A DNA stretch of 22,031 bases from Actinomycetes bacterium (GTDB taxonomy: Bacteria > Actinomycetota > Actinomycetes > Actinomycetales > Actinomycetaceae). The first letter of the stretch is position 1, and every line of letters starts with the position of its first letter. The DNA lies in NCBI GenBank assembly GCA_023389315.1, contig JAEWEQ010000021.1, forward strand, positions 1 through 22,031, in the 5' to 3' direction. Below are positions 1-6,010 of this stretch, in pieces. Both the position numbers and the translations under genes were made by a program. Below the pieces are notes generated by a model. It had not been told where the DNA came from. It worked only from the letters and a program-made list of their open reading frames with translations, and searched no databases.

Positions 1-152
1 CTCAGCCCTGTAGCCCTAGCCACATCACCAGGAACCACACGAACCCGACAATCACTATCCGCCCGCCAAGCCAACCAAACCAACACCAACCTCGAAGACA
101 CCGAAGAAGACGGCCTATCAAACGCCAGAGCAACCAGATTCTTGCGAGCCAT
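1..152 (-). CDS. Partial ORF, possible winged-helix DNA-binding or replication protein (C-terminus outside window)
   Basis: An open frame starts at an ATG whose first base is 152 and runs off the left edge; 50 codons are visible with no stop. The start overlaps the stop of the upstream excisionase-like gene as TGATG, a classical coupling junction, so the two genes are very probably one transcript. The visible peptide begins MARKNLVALAFDRP, followed by a Ser-rich stretch, a hydrophobic LVLVWLAWRAD segment and then VVPGDVARATGL. The last part reads like the start of a helix-turn-helix (xxxDVARATGLS-type recognition helix) in plasmid or phage replication and regulatory proteins. That domain call is inference from a short fragment. 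Its position behind an excisionase gene at a tRNA-associated locus fits a replication or regulatory gene of an integrative element. Confidence 0.5.
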   Translation of the reverse strand, partial: MARKNLVALAFDRPSSSVSSRLVLVWLAWRADSDCRVRVVPGDVARATGL

Positions 153-385
153 CACTGCCCAGCCTCCAACTCATCCGAACTAGCCGCCGACCCAACCACA
201 GGAGTCAACACTGCCTCCACGTCCGACCGTCGGAAGAACTTCCGACCACCGGGCAACTCAACGTATGGAATGTCACCGCGCCGTGCCCACCGCAGCACCG
301 TTTGAGACGTGGTTGAAGGTAGCAGTTCAGCTACCTGCGCAGCTGTTAGCAACTCTTGCTTTCCGTTAACTTTCTTAACTTTCAT
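152..385 (-). CDS. Excisionase-like MerR/HTH_17 DNA-binding protein
   Basis: This is a 77-aa protein with one helix-turn-helix domain of the excisionase/MerR-like type at about residues 12-62: LLTAAQVAELL, the TVLRWARRGDIPYVEL recognition part, and GRKFFRRSDVEAVL. That pattern (AAxVAxLL...VxRWxRxGxIPxxxLPGxRxFRRSDVEAxL) is typical of small Xis proteins, which bend DNA at attachment sites, and of related small regulators. The start ATG at 385 has no Shine-Dalgarno sequence. It lies exactly 6 nt after a -10-like hexamer, so the mRNA is probably leaderless. Its stop overlaps the next gene (TGATG). It is divergent from an XRE-type regulator across an 82-bp control region. The excision role is inferred from family and from the neighbouring tRNA-Thr. 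An ordinary transcription factor is the alternative. Confidence 0.7.
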   Translation of the reverse strand: MKVKKVNGKQELLTAAQVAELLPSTTSQTVLRWARRGDIPYVELPGGRKFFRRSDVEAVLTPVVGSAASSDELEAGQ

Positions 386-391
386 ACTTAA

Positions 392-420
392 TTCATAACA
401 CTTCTATCGCTTGACAGCAA
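392..420 (-). promoter_or_regulatory. Putative promoter of the excisionase-like gene (leaderless)
   Basis: On the minus strand the sequence reads TTGCTG (420-415), a 17-nt spacer, then TATGAA (397-392), preceded by TG at the extended -10 position. Six bases later comes the ATG at 385. This spacing puts the transcription start at or next to the initiation codon. No purine-rich ribosome-binding site is present. The call is by eye only. Confidence 0.45.
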
Positions 421-428
421 GGGCAACC

Positions 429-449
429 CCTGTTGACATTCTTAACAGG
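429..449. promoter_or_regulatory. Dyad in the divergent control region (possible operator)
   Basis: The inverted repeat CCTGTT (429-434), 9 nt, AACAGG (444-449) overlaps the -35 element of the plus-strand XRE gene. It also lies just upstream of the minus-strand promoter. A 21-bp dyad at this place is what an autoregulated XRE repressor commonly uses. Binding by the neighbouring protein is inference. Confidence 0.4.
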
Positions 450-461
450 TGATGCAACTAT
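433..461 (+). promoter_or_regulatory. Putative promoter of the XRE regulator gene (leaderless)
   Basis: A consensus -35 TTGACA (433-438) is followed by a 17-nt spacer and a weak -10 AACTAT (456-461). The ATG at 468 begins 6 nt later. The nearest SD-like sequence (AGGTG, about 447-451) is too far upstream to serve this start, so a leaderless transcript is likely. The -10 matches the consensus at only three positions. Confidence 0.45.
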
Positions 462-467
462 TGATAC

Positions 468-833
468 ATGGACACACCAACGCCCCCACTAAGTGCCGAC
501 GCCGCTACCGGAATGACACTCAACCAGATCATGTTCTACCAGGGCGTCACGCGAACAGAATTGGCCCGTCGAGTAGGCATTTCACGCCCGTCACTATCAC
601 TGAAGATTCGTGGTCAAGTGGGATGGAGTCTCGAGGAGCTACTCAATGTATGCCACGCCCTAGGTACTGACGTTTCGACCGTTTTGCCTACCCAAGATAT
701 CGATGGCAATTGGATCCCCGCGCCATTCAAGCCCGGGTATGCGAAAGCCCCCGCGCTTGCGGGGGTGTCGGAGCCACCTGAGGGAATCGAACCCTCGACC
801 TATTCATTACGAGTGAATCGCTCTGCCGACTGA
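468..833 (+). CDS. Small XRE/Cro-type helix-turn-helix regulator whose ORF runs antisense through tRNA-Thr
   Basis: The 121-aa ORF has a Cro/CI-type HTH at about residues 16-75: MTLNQIMFYQGVTRTELARRVGISRPSLS and then WSLEELLNVCHALGTDVSTVL. An in-frame TGA lies two codons before the ATG at 468, so this is the most upstream ATG. The probable regulated targets are its own promoter and the divergent excisionase-like gene. Residues from about 94 onward are unusual. They are encoded by the terminator hairpin and then by the complementary strand of tRNA-Thr (from about residue 102, giving the familiar PPEGIEPSTYSLRVNRSAD antisense-tRNA peptide), and the stop codon lies inside the tRNA gene. The natural C-terminus was therefore probably lost or replaced when the element joined the tRNA. 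The HTH itself appears intact. Function as repressor or activator cannot be read from the sequence. Confidence 0.7.
   Translation: MDTPTPPLSADAATGMTLNQIMFYQGVTRTELARRVGISRPSLSLKIRGQVGWSLEELLNVCHALGTDVSTVLPTQDIDGNWIPAPFKPGYAKAPALAGVSEPPEGIEPSTYSLRVNRSAD
744..765 (-). terminator. Terminator behind tRNA-Thr
   Basis: CCCCCGC (748-754), loop GCTT, GCGGGGG (759-765) form a 7-bp GC stem. On the minus strand it follows the tRNA 3' end by 6 nt and is followed after two bases by a short T run (TTT, 746-744). The weak T tract lowers confidence. The hairpin also lies inside the opposing XRE reading frame. Confidence 0.55.
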
Positions 834-844
834 GCTAAGGTGGC
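772..844 (-). tRNA. tRNA-Thr (anticodon CGT)
   Basis: The minus strand folds as a cloverleaf. The acceptor arm is GCCACCT with AGGTGGC and discriminator T. The D arm is GCTC/GAGC, and the anticodon stem ATTCA/TGAAT encloses the loop CTCGTAA with anticodon CGT. The T arm is GAGGG/CCCTC around TTCGATT. CCA is not encoded. The gene reads towards the accessory genes on the left, so its 3' end is the junction with that region, as in tRNA-integrated elements. Confidence 0.93.
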
Positions 845-866
845 CATGCCGATGCGGCACGGCACC

Positions 867-895
867 ACTTTACCCAATCACCGCAGATTCACCAA
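867..895 (-). promoter_or_regulatory. Putative promoter of tRNA-Thr
   Basis: On the minus strand TTGGTG (895-890), a 17-nt spacer and TAAAGT (872-867) lie about 22 nt upstream of the tRNA 5' end, giving a leader of roughly 15 nt. Confidence 0.5.
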
Positions 896-911
896 AGCGA
901 GGAAACCCCGC
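892..911 (-). terminator. Weak hairpin at the stop codon of the hydrolase gene
   Basis: GCGGGG and CCTCGC (minus strand, 911-906 and 902-897) pair across a TTT loop with one G-T pair, followed by TTTGG. It starts at the last base of the hydrolase stop codon and ends in the -35 region of tRNA-Thr. The three-base loop and short T run make it a marginal terminator. Confidence 0.25.
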
Positions 912-2482
912 TACTGGCACACCAAACCCTCCTCCGGGACAGCGCCATCCAGCAGGTAGTCATCCACCGCATCGCGCACGCAGGAGTCCTCCGCGGCGGA
1001 GGAATAAGCGCAGTGGCTCCACCCTTCCGAAGTTAGCAAGGTCGCGGACTGCAGTTGCTGTGCTAACTCCTGCGCCCACGAGTACGGCGTGGCCGGGTCA
1101 TGCGTGGTACCCACCACCAGGATCGGGCCCGCACCCGCCCCCGTCACCGGGCGGCGCACCTTCTTCGACTCCACCGGCCAGCCCGCGATCCCGGCCTCGC
1201 TGAAGGTGAAATCGGAGCCCACCAGCGGGTATTTCTCCTCCAACTCCCGGGCGGTGGCCTCCCACTGGGTAGGGTCCCCCACAGGCTCGTAATCGAGGGC
1301 GTTAATCACCATGAACGCCTCAAAAGAATTGTCCTCGTAACTGCCATCCACCAGCCGATTCGCGTAGGCGTCGGCCATTTGCAGTAGGAACGACCCGTCC
1401 TCGGCACTCATGGCCTGAATCAACCCGGTGGTGGCGTACTGGTAAGTCTGCGGCGAGTACATCAGCCCGTAGAGAGCCGACGCTGCCAACCCGCGCGTCA
1501 ATGGCCGGTCGGGGTCAGAGGTCGGCAGCGGGTTAGTTTCCAAACCATCGAGCCACTGGCGCAGCTGCATTTTAGCGGTCGCCACGTCGCTAGAAAGTGG
1601 CAGCCGCTGCGCATCCGAACCACTTAAGACCTCACCCAACCAGTGTTCCACCACCGCTTCGAACCCCGCGGCCTGGCCCTTCGCAATATCGGTGATAGAC
1701 GAGGACGGGTCCATCGCTCCGTCCAACACGAACCGTCCCACCCGGTCGGGGAAAGTATCGGCGTAAAGGGCCCCGATGAAAGTGCCGTAGGAAAATCCCA
1801 CGTAGTCGAGTTTTTCCAAACCAAAGACAGCCCGGGCGATGTCGAAATCTTTCACCACCGAATCAGTGTCGATGTTCTTAGCCAGTCCTTCGCTGCGTTC
1901 CAAACACAGCGCCCCCATGGCCTTGGCTTGCGCTTCCACGTCCGCCACCGACTTCAACAACCCTGAAGCGCGGAACTTGTCGGTCTGTTCCGGGGTGAAA
2001 CAGCGCACCGGGCTGGACAACCCCACGCCCCGCGGGTCCATCGCCACCAGGTCGTAGTGGTCGAGCACTTCCGGGGAGAACACTGAAGTCGCCATGTAAT
2101 CCAGGGACGCGACGCTGCCACCGCCGGGCCCACCCGGGTTGAAGAACAGCAGCGGTTTGGTAGACTTCACCGGCCCGGTGCGGGCCAGCTGCAAGGTAAT
2201 GGACTTTTCCTCCGGATCGTCATAATCCAAGGGCACATTCAGCACCGCGCAACTGTATTTGGGGTTCGCCAGCGGCGCCGACATGCGCACCACCAGCGAC
2301 TCCTTAGCGCACGACTGCCACTTTACGTCCTGCTCGTAGAAGCGCTGCAGTTTCGCGTCAGGAGCCTGCGTGACGGTGGGTGCAACCGACGGGGCGGGAG
2401 GGTTCGCTGAATACTCACACCCCACCATCGTCACGGCGGCGCACAGCAGTGCGGTTGCAAACAGCATGGGACGCTGACGCAT
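911..2482 (-). CDS. Secreted alpha/beta hydrolase, TAP (tripeptidyl aminopeptidase) family, probable lipoprotein
   Basis: This 523-aa exported hydrolase belongs to the S33/TAP-like group, which typically releases short peptides from peptide N-termini outside the membrane. The start at 2482 is chosen because GAGGAAGGA lies 6 nt upstream; a longer frame from 2536 would place 18 unlikely residues before the signal peptide. Residues 1-22 form a signal peptide (MRQRPMLFATALLCAAVTMVGC), with Cys22 a plausible lipidation site (MVGC lipobox, somewhat atypical). The oxyanion region is NPGGPGGG (115-122) and the nucleophile elbow is GFSYG with Ser231. Asp in TTHDPATP and His in GWSHCAYSS complete the triad in a TAP-type C-terminal domain that ends with paired Cys residues. 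It is the last gene of the minus-strand cluster, 57 nt after holB. The exact substrate is unknown. Confidence 0.85.
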   Translation of the reverse strand: MRQRPMLFATALLCAAVTMVGCEYSANPPAPSVAPTVTQAPDAKLQRFYEQDVKWQSCAKESLVVRMSAPLANPKYSCAVLNVPLDYDDPEEKSITLQLARTGPVKSTKPLLFFNPGGPGGGSVASLDYMATSVFSPEVLDHYDLVAMDPRGVGLSSPVRCFTPEQTDKFRASGLLKSVADVEAQAKAMGALCLERSEGLAKNIDTDSVVKDFDIARAVFGLEKLDYVGFSYGTFIGALYADTFPDRVGRFVLDGAMDPSSSITDIAKGQAAGFEAVVEHWLGEVLSGSDAQRLPLSSDVATAKMQLRQWLDGLETNPLPTSDPDRPLTRGLAASALYGLMYSPQTYQYATTGLIQAMSAEDGSFLLQMADAYANRLVDGSYEDNSFEAFMVINALDYEPVGDPTQWEATARELEEKYPLVGSDFTFSEAGIAGWPVESKKVRRPVTGAGAGPILVVGTTHDPATPYSWAQELAQQLQSATLLTSEGWSHCAYSSAAEDSCVRDAVDDYLLDGAVPEEGLVCQ

Positions 2483-2539
2483 TAGCGGTCCTTCCTCAAA
2501 CCATCGACCGACCTCAACGGTACCAAACGGGCCCACCCA

Positions 2540-3775
2540 CTAACGGTTCGGCACTCCGGGGTCGCGAGTGGCAGCGACGATCGCCACCATCATGGCTTCC
2601 ACCGCCAGCAGCGGGGTTACTGACCAGCGGATTCGTTGGCGCGCCACCTCCACCGCGGCAATCGCCCGCTCGGTGGCTTCCACTGGGGTGGAGTTCGCCA
2701 TCACTTCGATGCTGCTCTCCAAATCCGCGTTAATGGCACTTACCTGGCCCCCCAGCTGCCGCACCAGCACGTCGCGGTAGAAGGCCAGCAAGTTGATTAA
2801 AATCAGGTCGAGGACGTCACGGTCGGCGCGCTCAAAACGGCGTTTAGCGTTCTCCCGCTCCTGGGTGACCTGGGACTTGAGTTGGCGCGGCACCTCACGC
2901 TCTGACTCGTAGCCGAGCTTCTTCACCAGTGCCAGCACCGCGGCTTCCACCAGTTCCGCGGTGGCGGAAGCGGGGGCGTCCTCCCCGGTGGCTACCTCGT
3001 CGCCGCGCCGAGAGAAATCCACCACCGCTTGGGCGGTGAACATCGCCCCACTGATATCGGAAGCGGAGAGGATGCGGGTGAGGATCTCCCGGTGGTTTTC
3101 ACGCTTCACCGGGTTTTGCGCCAACCTGGCGGCCACCCCAATATGCGACTGACTGATCTGCGCGATCTGCGTAGCTTCCCCCATTTCGAGGGCGAACTCT
3201 GCCTCCAAATAGCGGGCCACGTCCGTCACCGGTGGGGTTTGTAAACGCACCTGCCGGCAGCGCGATCGGATGGTGGTGATCATGTCATCGGGGCTGGGTG
3301 CGCACAGTAGCCACACGGTGCGGGCGGGAGGTTCCTCAATGGCTTTCAACAACACGTTGGAGGTGCGCTCTTGCATGCGGTCCGCATCCTCCACTACGAT
3401 CACCCGCCACTGCCCCTGGGTGGGAGCAGTTTGGGCGGCCTGCACCAGTTCGCGCACTTCCTCGATACTGATGATGATCTTGTCGGTTACCAAGTCGGTG
3501 ACATCCCCGTGGGTGCGCGCCAAAGTGGTGCGGCACCCCTCGCATTGTCCGCACCCCACTTCGGGGCCGGTGCACTGCAAAGCCGCGGCGAACGCCCTCG
3601 CCAATGTGGACCGCCCCGACCCGGGAGGCCCGGTGATCAACCACGAGTGCGTCATGTTACGACCCGCACCCGACCCGGCGCCACTCCCCTGCCGGCTGGC
3701 ACGTGCCTCCGTCGCGGCCTGACGCATGGCTTCCACCGCGCGCGGCTGCCCGATCACCGCATCCCACACGCTCAC
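2540..3775 (-). CDS. holB: DNA polymerase III subunit delta' (clamp loader)
   Basis: This 411-aa AAA+ clamp-loader subunit helps load the beta sliding clamp at the replication fork. The GTG at 3775 is preferred: it begins VSVWDAVIGQPRAVEAMR, overlaps the tmk stop as GTGA, and has GGGGAG 7 nt upstream. Motifs seen are a P-loop-like GPPGSGRST (49-57), in which the usual Lys is Arg, a zinc-type Cys cluster (C68, C75, C78, C81), a DEAD-box-like VVEDADRM (about 127-134) and the SRC arginine-finger motif (171-173). The Lys-to-Arg change fits delta' as a non-hydrolysing partner of DnaX, and the SRC motif is the clamp-loader hallmark. The position directly behind tmk is a frequent arrangement in actinobacteria. 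Frames reaching further upstream would run into tmk and are rejected. Confidence 0.9.
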   Translation of the reverse strand: MSVWDAVIGQPRAVEAMRQAATEARASRQGSGAGSGAGRNMTHSWLITGPPGSGRSTLARAFAAALQCTGPEVGCGQCEGCRTTLARTHGDVTDLVTDKIIISIEEVRELVQAAQTAPTQGQWRVIVVEDADRMQERTSNVLLKAIEEPPARTVWLLCAPSPDDMITTIRSRCRQVRLQTPPVTDVARYLEAEFALEMGEATQIAQISQSHIGVAARLAQNPVKRENHREILTRILSASDISGAMFTAQAVVDFSRRGDEVATGEDAPASATAELVEAAVLALVKKLGYESEREVPRQLKSQVTQERENAKRRFERADRDVLDLILINLLAFYRDVLVRQLGGQVSAINADLESSIEVMANSTPVEATERAIAAVEVARQRIRWSVTPLLAVEAMMVAIVAATRDPGVPNR

Positions 3776-4446
3776 GGCTGCACTCCCCGCTGCGCTAGGT
3801 AAGCCTCCACCACCGGTGCCAGCACCACCTGGATGGCCTGCTGAACGTCCTCCACCGAGCCGGAGGCATCCACCACGTGGAACCGGTCGGGCCACTGCTT
3901 GGCCAACTCTAAATACTGACCGCGCACCCGTTCATGGAAAGCCAACGGCTCAGCCTCCAAACGGTCAAAATCCCCGCTGCGGCGCGCCAAAGCTGCCTGC
4001 GGTTCTAAATCCAACAGCACCGTCACGTCGGGGATCAGGCCCCCGGTGGCCCACAGGTTCAAGTCCGTGATCTCCCCCGTACCCAAGCTGCGGGCCGCCC
4101 CCTGGTACGCCACGGACGAGTCAAAATAACGGTCCTGCAGCACCACTTTGCCGGCCTTCAGTGCCGGGCGCACCACCGTGGCCACGTGGTAAGCCCGGTC
4201 CGCGGCGTACAGCAGTGCCTCGCAGCGTGGGTCAACGTCGTTGGGCCCGTGCATCACCAGTTGGCGCAACTGCTGCCCCAACTGGGTGCCACCGGGTTCG
4301 CGGGTGCGTACCAACTCCACCTCGCGGTCCACTAACCACTGCGCGGTGAGGGGCAGTTGCGTGGTTTTTCCACACGCGTCCCCACCTTCGAAAGTGATGA
4401 AAAGTCCCGGTGCGTTGCTGCCCTGCTGACGGTGTTCCAAAGCCAT
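3772..4446 (-). CDS. tmk: Thymidylate kinase (dTMP kinase)
   Basis: The 224-aa protein phosphorylates dTMP to dTDP with ATP, an essential step in dTTP supply. The P-loop is EGGDACGKTT (20-29), with Ala-Cys where many homologues have Gly-x. The TREPGGT substrate loop is at 48-54, the DRY motif is in LQDRYFDSSVAYQGAAR (103-119), and the lid region is ARRSGDFDRLE (154-164). Length is slightly above the usual 205-215 aa because of about 12 N-terminal residues. ATG 4446 was chosen because homology begins soon after it; the longer frame to 4521 overlaps the upstream gene. GGGAAG lies about 8-13 nt upstream. It follows the oxidoreductase gene by 31 nt and overlaps holB by 4 nt (GTGA), so tmk and holB are likely translationally coupled. 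Confidence 0.93.
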   Translation of the reverse strand: MALEHRQQGSNAPGLFITFEGGDACGKTTQLPLTAQWLVDREVELVRTREPGGTQLGQQLRQLVMHGPNDVDPRCEALLYAADRAYHVATVVRPALKAGKVVLQDRYFDSSVAYQGAARSLGTGEITDLNLWATGGLIPDVTVLLDLEPQAALARRSGDFDRLEAEPLAFHERVRGQYLELAKQWPDRFHVVDASGSVEDVQQAIQVVLAPVVEAYLAQRGVQP

Positions 4447-4477
4447 GGCCCTATCTTCCCACACAGGACGGACAACC

Positions 4478-5569
4478 TCATTCCCCCGGGTAGCGCATCC
4501 CCAACTGCGCGCGCACCGCATCCATCATGCCCATCACCGACAAGGTGTCCTCCCAAGGCATCACGTCGGACTGCGTCAAACCGGCGTTCACGCAGCGCGC
4601 CACCTCCGCCGCTTCATACTGCAATCCCCCAGGCACGTGCCCATCCCAGCTCCACGACTGCGCAACGCCCGCCACGTCCTCGCCCATTAAATCGGGCTCA
4701 TAGCAAACGTTGATGCGGGTGGGACGGTAGAAATCGTCGCGCAACTCAATGCGCCCGCGCCGACAGTTCACGGTGGCGCCGGTGGCTGAACGCGCCCGCA
4801 TGGAACACGTCGCCACCGCTAAAGCCCCCGGATAGGTCAGCGTCACCACGTCGGAATCATCCACGCCGTTGGGATTGACCAACCCCACGGCGTCCACCAT
4901 CCCCGGGTCACCCAGCAGGGACTGGATGAAACTGAGCGGGTAGACCCCCAAATCCAGCAGCGCTCCCCCACCCAAATGGGGCTGCTCGAGGCGTTCGATC
5001 CCATCCAACAGCTGCCCGTGGTCAGCGTGGATGTGCACGATGTCCCCCAGGGCCCCGTGGCGCAAGGTTTCGCGCAGCACCAGTTGGTGGGGTAAGAAGC
5101 GCGTCCACATCGCTTCCATCGCGAACACCCCGTGCACGCGCGCTTCCATGAACACTTCCTCAGCTTCACGCCGATTCAGCGTGAACGCCTTTTCCACGAG
5201 GACGGGTTTGCCCGCTTGGATAGCGAGGATCGCGTGGTCGCGGTGGAAGGTATGCGGAGTGGCAATATAAACTGCCTCCACGTCGGGGCAGTGCACCAGT
5301 TCCTGGTAGGAGCCAAACGCCTGGTCGATACTGAAACGCTGGGCGAAAGCGCACGCCGTATCCAGGCTGCGTGAACCTACCGCCACGATGTTGCCGGTCG
5401 AATAGGCAGGGATTTGCTGGGCGAAAGCCGCTGCGATCCCCCCGGTGCCGATGATGCCCCATTTCAGGGCGGGGGCGCTCATCGGGTCGGGGATGGTGAA
5501 ATGCGGGGCGATTTCCAGCACTGCTTGGGGCACGTCGTAGGTGACGGCGTCTTGCAGACCGGTGTCCAT
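4478..5569 (-). CDS. Gfo/Idh/MocA-family NAD(P)-dependent oxidoreductase
   Basis: This is a 363-aa soluble dehydrogenase. The Rossmann motif GTGGIA is at 41-46, the AVYIATPHTFH segment at about 99-109, and the family's catalytic EKP position reads EKA (126-128) in KPVLVEKAFT. The C-terminal half has the expected beta-sheet domain (GALLDLGVYPLSFIQSLLG). Members oxidise or reduce sugars, inositols or diols, and this one most resembles the dihydrodiol dehydrogenase-like branch; the substrate is unknown. The start at 5569 is fixed by AAGGAG 7 nt upstream, while the internal Met30 that would give a family-like N-terminus has no ribosome site. The protein therefore carries about 29 extra N-terminal residues. 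A promoter lies immediately upstream, and tmk follows after 31 nt. Confidence 0.85.
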   Translation of the reverse strand: MDTGLQDAVTYDVPQAVLEIAPHFTIPDPMSAPALKWGIIGTGGIAAAFAQQIPAYSTGNIVAVGSRSLDTACAFAQRFSIDQAFGSYQELVHCPDVEAVYIATPHTFHRDHAILAIQAGKPVLVEKAFTLNRREAEEVFMEARVHGVFAMEAMWTRFLPHQLVLRETLRHGALGDIVHIHADHGQLLDGIERLEQPHLGGGALLDLGVYPLSFIQSLLGDPGMVDAVGLVNPNGVDDSDVVTLTYPGALAVATCSMRARSATGATVNCRRGRIELRDDFYRPTRINVCYEPDLMGEDVAGVAQSWSWDGHVPGGLQYEAAEVARCVNAGLTQSDVMPWEDTLSVMGMMDAVRAQLGMRYPGE

Positions 5570-5604
5570 GGCGCAGCTCCTTACCTGGGGAAAGCTCTAC
5601 GCCT

Positions 5605-5633
5605 AACCTATGTGCTAGCTCACACTATGGCAA
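5605..5633 (-). promoter_or_regulatory. Putative promoter of the Gfo/Idh - tmk - holB - hydrolase unit
   Basis: On the minus strand TTGCCA (5633-5628), a 17-nt spacer and TAGGTT (5610-5605) are well placed. The predicted transcription start is near 5598, leaving a leader of about 29 nt with a strong AAGGAG. It lies just after the stop of the small membrane protein gene, and no terminator separates the two. Confidence 0.55.
5611..5624. promoter_or_regulatory. TGTG-N6-CACA dyad in the promoter spacer (possible operator)
   Basis: TGTG (5611-5614) and CACA (5621-5624) are inverted around CTAGCT, and GCTAGC is itself palindromic. The dyad occupies most of the 17-nt spacer between -35 and -10. This suits a repressor that blocks the oxidoreductase promoter, for example LacI- or GntR-type. 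The regulator is not identifiable here. Confidence 0.3.
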
Positions 5634-5638
5634 GCGTT

Positions 5639-6010
5639 TTAATACCCTAGTGAATAAAACGCGCTCAACCCACCGGTGAAGGCGATAAACGCCAAGAATG
5701 CGATGCCGATCAACTGCCAGGCGAAAATCGCGCGCGCCCAGTTGCGCCGCGCCACCGAGGCGGTCCCCCCGAAGGCCACCACGATCAGGTAGATAAACCC
5801 AACTATGGGGATCATCGACACGAAGGTGGCCACCATCCATGAACCCACCGAATCTGCGGGTGCTGATACCGGCGGGTAGGCCTGGTACGGTGCGGGAGCC
5901 GGGGCCTGCCCGTAGGGGGCGGGCGGTGCGGCGGGTGACGGCGCGGCGGGCGGCGTGGCCGGTGACTGTGCCGGGCGGTGCGCCGGCGGCTGCGCAGACG
6001 GATTACTCAT
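5639..6010 (-). CDS. Small proline-rich membrane protein with two TM helices
   Basis: The 123-aa protein has a disordered Pro/Ala/Tyr-rich N-terminus (residues 1-52, with repeats such as PAPYGQAPAPAPYQAYPP). Two hydrophobic helices follow at about 57-80 (GSWMVATFVSMIPIVGFIYLIVVAF) and 97-118 (FAWQLIGIAFLAFIAFTGGLSAF), joined by a basic ARRNWAR turn. This is the layout of small actinobacterial membrane proteins with cytoplasmic Pro-rich tails. No function can be assigned. Its ATG shares one base with the topA stop (TAATG), and AAGGGGAAG lies within the last topA codons, so translation is probably coupled to topA. It ends in TAA just before the promoter of the next gene. Confidence 0.75.
   Translation of the reverse strand: MSNPSAQPPAHRPAQSPATPPAAPSPAAPPAPYGQAPAPAPYQAYPPVSAPADSVGSWMVATFVSMIPIVGFIYLIVVAFGGTASVARRNWARAIFAWQLIGIAFLAFIAFTGGLSAFYSLGY

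Noticed and set aside
449..670. GTG-started 73-codon ORF overlapping the XRE gene
   Set aside because: It is an out-of-frame shadow of the HTH coding region without a motif.
3783..3895. N-terminal extension of holB to 3895
   Set aside because: The extra residues are low-complexity Gly/Arg shadow of tmk, and the GTGA overlap with a good ribosome site defines the start at 3775.
5611..5624. CRP-type binding site
   Set aside because: The TGTG and CACA half-sites are 6 nt apart instead of the 8 nt of the CRP consensus, and the inner bases are not symmetric in the CRP manner.
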